Numbered from the stretch's first letter, positions 1 through 6,596 are shown. The stretch: 18,013 bases of DNA from an uncultured cyanobacterium (GCA_903819605.1 CAIJEA010000218.1:1-18013), one strand, 5' to 3'. Notes: a model not told the origin generated them from the letters alone. Made by a program: numbers and translations.

Positions 1-142
1 TAATGACTAAGATGGTCACATCGCTTATCTTCAGCATTAACTACTCCCAACCCAGTGAATAATTAGGCGCGCGCGCCTAATTATTCACTGGGTTGGGAGT
101 AGTTAATGCTGAAGATAAGCGATGTGACCATCTTAGTCATTA
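1..142. repeat. Perfect 142-bp palindrome (71-bp arms, no spacer)
   Basis: Bases 1-71 are the exact reverse complement of bases 72-142, with no mismatch and no loop. The centre is an alternating GC run, GGCGCGCGCGCC (66-77). The palindrome begins exactly at the first base of the window, which fits a contig that ends where its path folds onto its own complement. It could reflect a real inverted junction longer than seen here, or a fold-back artefact in library or assembly. No gene lies in it, and the next start codon is 34 bp downstream. Spacer-less palindromes of this size are usually unstable in bacteria, which favours an artefact or an unresolved larger inverted repeat. Confidence 0.97.
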
Positions 143-175
143 AGTTTGATATTAATGTAGTAATTAAGATAATTT

Positions 176-1276
176 ATGATGAAGCGGATTTTAATTATTG
201 AAGACAATCTCCAAATTCTAGAGGATGTTCAAGAGATTTTATCTTCCAATGGATTTCATGTAATTACTGCAAGAAATGGGGTGTTAGGCGTACAACTGGC
301 AAAAGAAGAATATCCTGATTTAATTTTATGTGATGTAATAATGCCTGAAATGGATGGATTTAGTGTCTTGAGGATTTTACGATGTAGTTCTCTAACTGCC
401 ACTATTCCAGTAATTTTCCTTACGTCAAAAGCTAGCCGAGACGATGTTCGCGAAGGAATGGAGCTTGGAGCAGAAGATTATTTAACTAAACCATTTACAG
501 TCTCAGAATTGATGAAGACAATTTCTACTCGAATTGCAAAACAGGAAACAATTAAAAAAGAAAGTGCTGCAAAACTGGATAACTTAAGATTAAACATTAC
601 CAGATTCTTTCCCCACGAGCTCTTAACTCCTTTGCATGGCATCTTAGGAATGTCCGAACTCTTACTCCATCATTATGAATCTATGACAGACGATGAAGTT
701 CTAGATTCTATCCGAGATGTTTATGATAGCGGTCAACGTCTACATAGATTAGCTCGAAATTTTATACTGTTCTCTGAGCTAGCCGCGATCGCGGCTAGTT
801 CTCAACCTTGGAAAGACGATCCTGAGCATACTGATGTCAAAAATATCATTGCTCTTGCCGCATGTGCCCATGCCGAGAAAGTAAGTAGAGCGCAGGATTT
901 AGAACTAGATTTAGATGAAGCGATCGTTAAAATTCCCTCCAAGTATCTGAGCAAAGTTGTTGAAGAAGTTGTTGACAATGCCTGTAAATTTTCCAAACTT
1001 GGTACTCCAGTAAGATTATCTAGTAAAGTTGATCAACAATTTTTCTATCTATATGTTGTTGATCAAGGTAGAGGTATGACAGCCAGACAAATAGCAAATA
1101 TTGGCGCATACATGCAATTTGAACGAAACCAATATGAGCAGCAGGGCAATGGACTAGGTTTGATTATTTCTAAGAAAATCGTGGAACTATATGGAGGAGA
1201 GTTTTCTGTTGAAAGTGTAATTGCTAATCAAACAACAGTTTGCATTAAATTATCAATATATAGCAATCCTAAATGA
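176..1276 (+). CDS. Response regulator receiver-histidine kinase (orphan hybrid)
   Basis: A soluble two-component protein of 366 residues that is predicted to receive a phosphoryl group and signal through its own kinase core. The receiver domain spans about residues 4-118, with acidic pair E9/D10, phosphoacceptor D53 in CDVIMPEMDG, T83 and K105. A helical linker leads to a HisKA-like H-box around H147 (PHELLTPLHG). The HATPase region follows with N-box N268 (VDNACKFS), G1 DQGRGM (296-301) and G2 GNGLGL (324-329). The H-box reads HELLTP where HELRTP is usual. There is no transmembrane segment or sensor domain, so input probably arrives through the receiver. The start is ATG at 176, with a second in-frame ATG at 179; no clear Shine-Dalgarno sequence is visible. 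The upstream promoter region is cut short by the palindrome. The last codons and the stop lie inside a repeated motif (see 1259-1269). Its partner cannot be told from the window. Confidence 0.9.
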   Translation: MMKRILIIEDNLQILEDVQEILSSNGFHVITARNGVLGVQLAKEEYPDLILCDVIMPEMDGFSVLRILRCSSLTATIPVIFLTSKASRDDVREGMELGAEDYLTKPFTVSELMKTISTRIAKQETIKKESAAKLDNLRLNITRFFPHELLTPLHGILGMSELLLHHYESMTDDEVLDSIRDVYDSGQRLHRLARNFILFSELAAIAASSQPWKDDPEHTDVKNIIALAACAHAEKVSRAQDLELDLDEAIVKIPSKYLSKVVEEVVDNACKFSKLGTPVRLSSKVDQQFFYLYVVDQGRGMTARQIANIGAYMQFERNQYEQQGNGLGLIISKKIVELYGGEFSVESVIANQTTVCIKLSIYSNPK

Positions 1277-1301
1277 GTCATGAGAAACAGAATCTTATAA
1301 C

Positions 1302-1319
1302 AAGGGGCTTAAGCCCTTT
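1302..1319 (+). terminator. Possible weak terminator hairpin
   Basis: AAGGGGCTTAAGCCCTTT is a near-perfect palindrome with one G/T wobble. As RNA it can form a 6-7 bp stem with a 4-nt loop, 26 bp after the stop codon of the receiver-kinase gene. The following bases are pyrimidine-rich but not a clean T-run, so it is at best a weak terminator and may simply be a dispersed intergenic palindrome. Confidence 0.4.
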
Positions 1320-1440
1320 ACCTTTCTTACAAATGACTGAGGACTATTGTGGTTCCACGTAACATCATTTACATATATGAATAATTTGGATCTCTTACCA
1401 ATCTCTAATATAATAAATCGTAATACCTATGGCTATTGAA

Positions 1441-1470
1441 TATAACATAAACTTAATTTATGCTTATTAA
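1441..1470 (+). promoter_or_regulatory. Candidate Pho-box-like octamer array upstream of psiE
   Basis: Three octamers with an 11-bp period (8 bp plus 3-bp gaps) lie at 1441-1448 TATAACAT, 1452-1459 CTTAATTT and 1463-1470 CTTATTAA. The cyanobacterial PHO box is described as tandem YTTAAYYW octamers separated by about 3 bp. The middle unit matches 8/8 and the outer two match 6/8 each. The array lies 109 bp before the psiE start. The background is AT-rich, so chance similarity is quite possible. Confidence 0.25.
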
Positions 1471-1567
1471 ACCGAGTGCGAATATAGCAAATTTTTATCA
1501 AGTGAACTAAAAGTAGTTTGGAACTCACATGATTGGAAACTGTTATAGCAATCCCAAAATTACAATT

Positions 1568-1572
1568 AGGAG
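1568..1572 (+). promoter_or_regulatory. Shine-Dalgarno AGGAG setting the psiE start
   Basis: AGGAG is followed by a 6-nt gap and then ATG at 1579. This is ideal spacing and favours ATG 1579 over the in-frame GTG at 1576. It is one of the few clear Shine-Dalgarno sequences in the window. Confidence 0.75.
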
Positions 1573-1578
1573 AAAGTG

Positions 1579-2085
1579 ATGCAAAAGACACCGAATCAAA
1601 TCTCAGGTCAGCCAATCACATGGATTGAAAGAAATCTTGTTGTAAGAGCTTTAGAATCTATCCAAGACCTAATTGTGATTTCCTTATGTATTGGATTATT
1701 TGGAGTTATGGTGCTTCAGCTTAAAGATATGTTTATATCGCTGTTTGCTACTTCAAATTTCAATTTTCATGTCATTACTGCTGATATTTTATTTGTTCTA
1801 ATTTTAGTTGAATTATTCAGGCTATTAATTATCTACTTACAAGAACATCGTGTTTCAATTGGAGTGGCTGTGGAAGTCTCCATTGTTTCTGTATTGAGAG
1901 AAGTAATCGTGCGAGGTGTATTGGAAACTCCTTGGGTGCAGATTCTCGCAACGGGAGGTTTCCTATTAGTATTGGCAGTTCTTCTTGTCGTTAGGGTTTG
2001 GATTCCCCCCACCTTTGAAGGAATCGATCCTGAAACCCGCATAGTCCATGCATATAACTCTCAAAAAGAAATATCAAAGCACTAA
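1579..2085 (+). CDS. PsiE-family (phosphate-starvation-inducible-like) membrane protein
   Basis: A 168-residue integral membrane protein resembling the PsiE family. Four hydrophobic segments are visible at about residues 27-47, 65-88, 94-112 and 120-140. The second and third are joined by the loop IIYLQEHRVS (84-93), and the stretch EVSIVSVLREVIV (99-111) is typical of the family. The C-terminus is a short polar tail (about 145-168). The family is named for E. coli psiE, induced by phosphate starvation, and its biochemical role is unknown, so no reaction is proposed. The ATG start at 1579 is fixed by a good Shine-Dalgarno sequence. The gene is alone on its strand and converges on rnz with a 16-bp gap and no visible terminator between them. 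A weak Pho-box-like array lies upstream. Confidence 0.8.
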   Translation: MQKTPNQISGQPITWIERNLVVRALESIQDLIVISLCIGLFGVMVLQLKDMFISLFATSNFNFHVITADILFVLILVELFRLLIIYLQEHRVSIGVAVEVSIVSVLREVIVRGVLETPWVQILATGGFLLVLAVLLVVRVWIPPTFEGIDPETRIVHAYNSQKEISKH

Positions 2086-2101
2086 TCTAAGACATTATCC
2101 A

Positions 2102-3037
2102 TTAGGCATGGGGTGCAGCAATCTCATAGGTCATAAAATCATGAGCGGGAATAGTATTTGCGAAAATCATTCTCGCTTCGGTAACTAGATCCTCTAATAA
2201 AATGGGGTTGCCAGGTGCATATCGTGGACTAAAATGTGTCATGATTAGCTGCTTAACATTTGCCAACAGCGCAACCTGTGCCGCCATCGTACTAGTGGAA
2301 TGTAATCGCTGAAACGCCATATCCGAATCTTTATGGGCGAACGTTGACTCATGGATTAGCACATCTGCATTCTGAGCTAGTTCGACGGCACTATCGCAAA
2401 AAATTGTATCCGTGCAATAGGCGATCTTACGCCCAATCTGCGGTGCACCACAAAATTCTTTGCCATCAATTTTTCGACCATCGGGAAGGGTCACAACCTT
2501 TCCCTGCTTCAGTTCTCCAAAAATTGGTCCTGAGGGAATATTCATGGCGATCGCCTTATCAACATCAAACTTACCTGTGCGATCGCGTTCCACTAATCGA
2601 TAACCATGCGCTGTCACCTTGTGCTTAAGTGGCGCTGCCATCATATAAAATTCTGAATCTTCACATACCAATCCCATCTTCACCCGATGCACCTTGATCG
2701 AATAGGAGAGCCGCGTCTCGCTATAGCGCAAACAAGCATCCAGATATTCACCTAACCCCGTCGGACCATAAATATCGATATGGCTAACATTCCCTGCCAT
2801 GCCACAGCTTGCTAGTAATCCTGGTAAACCAAAAATATGATCTCCATGCATGTGCGTAACGAAGATCTTTGTAATTTGGCTGATTTTTACATCACTTCGC
2901 AGTAGCTGGTGCTGCGTTGCCTCACCGCAATCGAGCAACCAAACTTCAGCACGTTGAGGTAAACGCACCGCCACACTAGACACATTGCGTCCGCGTGTAG
3001 GAACACCCGAACTAGTACCGAGAAAAGTGATCTGCAT
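2102..3037 (-). CDS. rnz: Ribonuclease Z (tRNA 3'-processing endonuclease)
   Basis: RNase Z cuts the 3' trailer from precursor tRNAs and is a cytoplasmic zinc-dependent metallo-beta-lactamase-fold enzyme. The 311-residue length is normal for the bacterial short form. The zinc ligands are all present: THMHGDH with H62, H64, D66 and H67, then H139 (LKHK), D210 (CTDT) and H268 (THFSPRY). Their spacing is offset by one from the well-studied B. subtilis enzyme. The insertion at about residues 145-185 (RDRTGKFDVDKA onward) corresponds to the flexible exosite arm. The ATG start lies 2 bp after the stop of the OmpA-domain gene, so it is the last gene of an ndhS-ompA-like-rnz operon and probably translationally coupled. 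It converges with psiE. Confidence 0.97.
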   Translation of the reverse strand: MQITFLGTSSGVPTRGRNVSSVAVRLPQRAEVWLLDCGEATQHQLLRSDVKISQITKIFVTHMHGDHIFGLPGLLASCGMAGNVSHIDIYGPTGLGEYLDACLRYSETRLSYSIKVHRVKMGLVCEDSEFYMMAAPLKHKVTAHGYRLVERDRTGKFDVDKAIAMNIPSGPIFGELKQGKVVTLPDGRKIDGKEFCGAPQIGRKIAYCTDTIFCDSAVELAQNADVLIHESTFAHKDSDMAFQRLHSTSTMAAQVALLANVKQLIMTHFSPRYAPGNPILLEDLVTEARMIFANTIPAHDFMTYEIAAPHA

Positions 3038-3039
3038 AT

Positions 3040-3594
3040 CTAGTCATCTACAAAAATCTCGATGCGACGGTTGCTTTTGTTATTACTGACAGAGCTACTA
3101 GCTAAAGGCCGACTCGCCCCGTAACCAACCACTGTCCAATAATAGGTTTGTTCGCCACGCAATCGGGCTAAATATTCTTTAACCGCAGAAGCGCGGAGAT
3201 AGGAAAGGGTTAGTGCATCCCCACTGTTACTAAAATCTGTATGCCCAGTAATCCTTATCCTTTTACCTTTTGCTAAAGGTAATTGGGCAGCCACCTCATC
3301 AAGTAATCGAAAGCTTTCAGGGCGAATACTTGCTTTATCCACATCGAACAAAGTATCAGAAAGGAAAGTAAACTGCTGCTTTTTATAATTTAAAAAATTA
3401 AGTGAGGGCTGCCAAACAAGATCTGGTCTTATGAAAGCGACCGCCAAGCCAATACCAATGCCAGCGATCGCGCTCACTCCGATAACCAAACCACGAAAGA
3501 TAAATGTCAAAGCAGGAATAGTCGTTTGACCAGAACTGTCAGACGACCTTGCAGAATTAGTTATTGATTTATCTGGAGTTGGTGAATTTGCCAC
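3040..3594 (-). CDS. OmpA-family C-terminal domain membrane protein
   Basis: A 184-residue protein with a Ser/Thr-rich N-terminus (1-28), one transmembrane helix (about 30-54) and a periplasmic OmpA-like peptidoglycan-binding domain (about 76-183). Domain landmarks are TLFDVDKASI (81-90), ITGHTD (115-120), the helix LSYLRASAVKEYL (130-142, with the conserved Arg) and NRRIEI (175-180). Proteins of this build tether the membrane to the cell wall. No porin barrel is present and no flagellar motor partner is nearby, so MotB function is unlikely. The start is GTG at 3594: it is the only plausible start before an in-frame stop at 3649-3651. A weak purine stretch (AGGGAG) lies about 14 nt upstream. 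It sits 31 bp after ndhS and 2 bp before rnz. Confidence 0.85.
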   Translation of the reverse strand: MANSPTPDKSITNSARSSDSSGQTTIPALTFIFRGLVIGVSAIAGIGIGLAVAFIRPDLVWQPSLNFLNYKKQQFTFLSDTLFDVDKASIRPESFRLLDEVAAQLPLAKGKRIRITGHTDFSNSGDALTLSYLRASAVKEYLARLRGEQTYYWTVVGYGASRPLASSSVSNNKSNRRIEIFVDD

Positions 3595-3625
3595 TACAAC
3601 CGTACAGTCTCCCTGATCACTATGA

Positions 3626-3835
3626 TTATTTTTTCTTAGCTTTAGAGCTTACAGTCGTATCGATCAGTTCTAACTCAGCAGCACGAAATGAAACAATCTT
3701 TTCCCAGTTGCCGCCGCCAAAAATCACTGCAACTCGACCATCGGTAACACGCTGCACCTGTCCTTGGAATCCATAATAGGTATCGCCTTCATTCACAACA
3801 CGCACTGCTGAACCTGGAAAAATGATTGGCTGCAT
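3626..3835 (-). CDS. ndhS: NAD(P)H-quinone oxidoreductase subunit S (ferredoxin-docking)
   Basis: A 69-residue protein whose sequence (MQPIIFPGSAVRVV, TYYGFQGQVQRVTDG, VAVIFGGGNWEKIVSFR) matches what I recall of cyanobacterial NdhS, formerly a DUF3252-type small protein. NdhS has an SH3-like beta-barrel and forms part of the ferredoxin-binding site on the peripheral arm of photosynthetic NDH-1. The C-terminal tail is lysine-rich (SSKAKKK). The ATG start is at 3835; AAGGAG at 3848-3853 is 12 nt upstream, longer than ideal. It is first in a leftward operon with the OmpA-domain gene and rnz, and is divergent from ndhH across a 428-bp spacer. NdhO, another SH3-like subunit, was considered, but the N-terminal and GGGNW motifs favour NdhS. 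Confidence 0.85.
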   Translation of the reverse strand: MQPIIFPGSAVRVVNEGDTYYGFQGQVQRVTDGRVAVIFGGGNWEKIVSFRAAELELIDTTVSSKAKKK

Positions 3836-3970
3836 ATTTTCTTAAAACTCCTTATTTATTGATCCTATTATTTAGGCTTTAACTTAGGTTCATTCTATAT
3901 CTTTTGACGATTAGACTAGCGATTGTATGACCTATCTAATATAAAATACCATAGTAATTAACTAATGATT

Positions 3971-3997
3971 TAGCTTTTAATCATAGATTAAAAGCTA
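3971..3997. promoter_or_regulatory. Perfect 12-bp inverted repeat with 3-nt loop
   Basis: TAGCTTTTAATC (3971-3982) and GATTAAAAGCTA (3986-3997) are exact complements separated by ATA. The element is AT-rich and has no following T-run, so it is not a terminator. Its place in the ndhS/ndhH spacer suits an operator or a leader hairpin in either transcript. The binding factor is unknown. Confidence 0.7.
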
Positions 3998-4073
3998 TGA
4001 TACTTATAAAATAATATATGGCAAAAATCAGTGATTAGCTACTTCTTAACACATATTCCCGTCTCAACATGGC

Positions 4074-4101
4074 GATATACTGAGAACCATCAAAGTATAT
4101 C
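4074..4101. promoter_or_regulatory. Operator-like inverted repeat GATATACT-N12-AGTATATC
   Basis: Two perfect 8-bp inverted half-sites at 4074-4081 and 4094-4101 are separated by 12 bp, giving a 20-bp centre-to-centre distance, about two helical turns. That geometry suits a dimeric regulator. It lies about 163 bp upstream of the ndhH start. No regulator gene lies nearby to suggest the protein. Confidence 0.5.
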
Positions 4102-4263
4102 TACTTAAACCACATAACTAATAGAGTCATTTGCTGAAGCAATAGCTCAACCAGTGGCTTAAAATAACTAACGTTTAGGATATGTTCATATCTTAATAAC
4201 TAGCGAAAACTAGCACTAATAACCAGAGCAACAGTTTAGAGATTAGAGAGGCGATCGCAAATC

Positions 4264-5445
4264 ATGGTGATGATTGAAACCAAAGCCGAACGCATGGTCA
4301 TAAATATGGGACCTCACCACCCATCCATGCACGGCGTTCTCAGACTTATCGTCACGCTGGACGGCGAAAACGTAGTCGATTGCGAGCCAGTCTTAGGCTA
4401 CTTGCATCGCTCTATGGAAAAAATCGCTGAAAATCGCACGATTATCCAATATTTGCCCTACGTGACCCGATGGGATTACCTCGCAACCATGTTCACCGAG
4501 GCAATCACCGTCAATGCACCTGAAAAATTAGCGAATGTGCCAGTCCCCCGACGCGCCAGTTACATTCGGATGATCATGCTAGAACTTAGCCGCATCGCCT
4601 CTCACCTACTGTGGCTCGGCACATTCGTTGCAGATATTGGCGCTCAAACCCCATTTTTCTATGTCTTCCGCGAACGGGAAATGATCTATGACCTGTTTGA
4701 AGCGGCGACGGGGATGCGGATGATGCATAACTATTTCCGCATCGGCGGAGTTGCGGCTGACCTCCCCTACGGCTGGATCGAGAAATGTGAAGACTTTTGC
4801 AATTATTTCACGCCTGTCATTGACGAATACGAAAAACTAATTACCAATAACCCCATCTTTCGCAAGCGTGTTGAAGGCTTGGGCACAATCACTCGCGATG
4901 AAGCGATTAACTGGGGATTATCAGGCCCAATGCTGCGTGCTTCAGGCGTAAAGCTAGACTTACGCAAAGTCGATCGCTACGAACTCTACGACGAACTTGA
5001 TTGGGATGTGCAGTGGGACAACGGCGGCGACTGTCTCGCTCGTTATCTAGTGCGTGTTAAAGAAATGCGCGAATCCACGAAAATGGTGCTGCAATGTCTC
5101 AAGCAAATCCCCGGTGGATCTTTCGAGAATCTTGAAGCGCAAAGAGTTTTGGCGGGACCGAAGAGTGAGTGGACTTCACTGGATTACCAGTTCATTAGCA
5201 AAAAGCCATCACCTACTTTTAAGGTTGCCTCGGGCGAACATTATGTCCGAGTTGAAGCGCCAAAAGGTGAACTGGGTGTTTATATCATCGGTGAAGATAG
5301 CGTCTTTCCTTGGCGTTTTAAGATTCGTCCACCAGGATTTATTAATTTGCAAATATTGCCTGAACTAGTGCGTGGCATGAAGCTTGCCGATATCATGGCA
5401 ATTTTGGGAAGTGTGGATATTATTATGGGTGAGGTCGATCGCTAA
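4264..5445 (+). CDS. ndhH: NAD(P)H-quinone oxidoreductase subunit H
   Basis: NdhH is the 49-kDa-type subunit of the hydrophilic arm of cyanobacterial NDH-1, at the quinone-binding interface. The complex oxidises ferredoxin, reduces plastoquinone and serves cyclic electron flow, respiration and CO2 uptake. The 393-residue length is standard. Recognisable stretches include MVINMGPHHPSMHGVLRL (11-28), GYLHRSMEKIAENRT (44-58), QTPFFYVFREREMIYDLFE (near 130-148), RIGGVAADLPYGW (157-169), SGPMLRASGVKLDLRK (220-235) and the C-terminal ADIMAILGSVDIIMGEVDR. ATG 4264 gives an N-terminus (MVMIETKAE) that aligns in length with known NdhH; GTG 4267 and ATG 4270 are alternatives. Its TAA stop overlaps the ndhA ATG as TAATG, indicating translational coupling. 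Confidence 0.98.
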   Translation: MVMIETKAERMVINMGPHHPSMHGVLRLIVTLDGENVVDCEPVLGYLHRSMEKIAENRTIIQYLPYVTRWDYLATMFTEAITVNAPEKLANVPVPRRASYIRMIMLELSRIASHLLWLGTFVADIGAQTPFFYVFREREMIYDLFEAATGMRMMHNYFRIGGVAADLPYGWIEKCEDFCNYFTPVIDEYEKLITNNPIFRKRVEGLGTITRDEAINWGLSGPMLRASGVKLDLRKVDRYELYDELDWDVQWDNGGDCLARYLVRVKEMRESTKMVLQCLKQIPGGSFENLEAQRVLAGPKSEWTSLDYQFISKKPSPTFKVASGEHYVRVEAPKGELGVYIIGEDSVFPWRFKIRPPGFINLQILPELVRGMKLADIMAILGSVDIIMGEVDR

Positions 5446-6563
5446 TGTACGGTGGAATTGATTTACAAAGATCTTTAATTGAAATCCTGTCGGGGCTCGG
5501 ATTACCTGCGGATGTTGCCAAGGTGATTTGGATGTTGTTGCCCATGGCAGTGATGGTTCTAAGTGTAACTGTTGGCGCATTGGCTTGCACATGGCTGGAA
5601 CGCAAAATCTCTGCTGCTGCCCAACAACGAATTGGTCCCGAATATGCAGGACCTTTTGGACTATTGATCCCGATCGCTGACGTCGCCAAACTAGTGATCA
5701 AGCAAGGTACGATTCCTGCAAAAGCTGACGCGCTGCTCTATACAATCGGTCCTGCCCTTGTATTTACATCTGTGTTCCTTTGTTACTTGGTGATCCCTTT
5801 TGGTCAAAATCTGATCATTTCGGACTTAGGCACGGGTGTGTTCTTTATCATTGCTATTTCTAGTGTTGCCCCAATTGGCTTGCTAATGGCAGGTTATTCT
5901 TCTAACAACAAATACTCGCTTCTTGGTGGCTTACGTGCTGCCGCGCAATCAATTAGTTATGAAATACCACTAGCCTTGGCTGTACTAGCAGTGGCTCTTA
6001 TGACTAATGGGCTTAGCACTATTGATATTGTTAACCAGCAAGCTGAGTATGGCATTCTCTCTTGGAATATTTGGCGGCAACCGATAGGCTTTGTCATCTT
6101 CATCATCGCTGCCCTTGCTGAATGCGAACGCTTACCTTTTGACTTGCCAGAAGCGGAAGAAGAATTAGTTGCTGGCTATCAGACTGAATACTCAGGAATT
6201 AGATTTGCTTTCTTCTACGGTGGATCTTACGCAAATTTACTACTAGCTGGTTTACTAGCATCGATCCTTTATCTCGGCGGATGGGAATTGCCTTTTCCGA
6301 TCGACAAAATTAGTGCAGCATTGGGGATCGAAGCTAACACTGCTTGGTGGCAAGTTTTAGCTGCTTTCATTGGGTTAACTTCAACCCTTGTGAAAACCTA
6401 TGCTTTCATCTTCTTCGCCATTCTTTTGCGCTGGACAGTTCCCCGCGTAAGAATCGACCAACTTCTCGACCTTGGTTGGAAGTTTCTCTTACCAATTGGA
6501 CTTGCGAATCTACTTATTACAGCAGCCTTGAAGCTGGCTTTCCCCTTTGCATTTGGCGGTTAA
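5445..6563 (+). CDS. ndhA: NAD(P)H-quinone oxidoreductase subunit 1
   Basis: NdhA is the membrane subunit (NuoH/ND1 homologue) that joins the peripheral arm to the membrane arm and forms much of the quinone chamber. The 372-residue sequence has about eight hydrophobic segments. The hallmark loops are WLERKISAAAQQRIGPEYAG (50-69) followed by PIADVAKLVIKQ (76-87), and the conserved acidic loop CERLPFDLPEAEEELVAGYQ (about 227-246) followed by TEYSGIRFAFFY. The start overlaps the ndhH stop by one base. The stop is followed by a short spacer, mostly heptamer repeat, before ndhI. Confidence 0.98.
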   Translation: MYGGIDLQRSLIEILSGLGLPADVAKVIWMLLPMAVMVLSVTVGALACTWLERKISAAAQQRIGPEYAGPFGLLIPIADVAKLVIKQGTIPAKADALLYTIGPALVFTSVFLCYLVIPFGQNLIISDLGTGVFFIIAISSVAPIGLLMAGYSSNNKYSLLGGLRAAAQSISYEIPLALAVLAVALMTNGLSTIDIVNQQAEYGILSWNIWRQPIGFVIFIIAALAECERLPFDLPEAEEELVAGYQTEYSGIRFAFFYGGSYANLLLAGLLASILYLGGWELPFPIDKISAALGIEANTAWWQVLAAFIGLTSTLVKTYAFIFFAILLRWTVPRVRIDQLLDLGWKFLLPIGLANLLITAALKLAFPFAFGG

Positions 6564-6573
6564 ATATCTACTA

Positions 6574-6594
6574 ATTACCAATCACCAATTACCA
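6574..6594 (+). repeat. Three tandem heptamers ATTACCA/ATCACCA/ATTACCA before ndhI
   Basis: The units are 6574-6580 ATTACCA, 6581-6587 ATCACCA and 6588-6594 ATTACCA. Short tandem heptamer repeats (STRR) are a known kind of repeat in cyanobacterial spacers. Here the array occupies the whole region where the ndhI ribosome binding site should be and ends 2 nt before its ATG; no Shine-Dalgarno sequence is visible. Confidence 0.75.
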
Positions 6595-6596
6595 CT

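Larger units (their letters stand above)
1259..1554. repeat. Direct 11-mer copies TATAGCAATCC at 1259-1269 and 1544-1554
   Basis: The 11-mer TATAGCAATCC occurs at 1259-1269 and again at 1544-1554, each followed by one differing base and then AAA. The first copy encodes the last residues of the upstream kinase and runs into its stop codon; the second lies 24 bp before the psiE start. The pair brackets the noncoding stretch between the two genes. It may be part of a dispersed intergenic repeat family, but copy number in the genome is unknown. Confidence 0.45.
1277..1578. other. Noncoding spacer between receiver-kinase and psiE
   Basis: About 300 bp with no convincing gene on either strand. It holds a small hairpin at 1302-1319, a possible promoter with TATAAT at 1409-1414 (TTGGAT at 1386-1391, 17-bp spacing, weak -35), a Pho-box-like array at 1441-1470 and a short imperfect stem AACTA-aaag-TAGTT at 1505-1518. 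The psiE leader would be about 160 nt if the TATAAT promoter is used. Confidence 0.6.
3836..4263. promoter_or_regulatory. Divergent promoter region ndhS / ndhH
   Basis: A 428-bp AT-rich spacer between divergent starts must carry the promoters of both the ndhS and the ndhH operons. No open reading frame of note is present. On the minus strand TACAAT-like and TATAGA-like hexamers occur, but with poor -35 partners, so I do not assign exact promoters. Two strong inverted repeats (3971-3997 and 4074-4101) are described separately. A HIP1 octamer at 4251-4258 sits immediately before ndhH, with GAGAGG just upstream as a possible distant Shine-Dalgarno sequence. Confidence 0.7.

Noticed and set aside
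1..142. Reading the palindrome as a proven telomere of a linear replicon
   Set aside because: The length equals a common assembler k+1 and it lies at a window edge. Artefact or unresolved inverted repeat explains it as well, and nothing else in the window suggests a linear replicon.
1505..1529. Nested stems in the psiE leader as a riboswitch
   Set aside because: Only 4-5 bp arms with bulges are present, with no recognised aptamer core and no terminator/anti-terminator pair.
1433..1615. 60-codon frame on the minus strand across the psiE leader
   Set aside because: It covers the psiE ribosome binding site and start, has no Shine-Dalgarno sequence, and its translation shows no domain-like pattern.
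3040..3594. MotB-type flagellar stator for the OmpA-domain protein
   Set aside because: No MotA-like gene is adjacent, the transmembrane helix lacks the stator aspartate context, and cyanobacteria have no flagella.
3626..3835. NdhO as the identity of the 69-residue SH3-like protein
   Set aside because: NdhO has a different N-terminal pattern and different core motifs; MQPIIFPG, TYYGFQG and GGGNW fit NdhS.
5054..5368. 104-codon plus-strand frame inside ndhH
   Set aside because: It is a shadow of ndhH in another frame; the NdhH protein is conserved throughout this segment.
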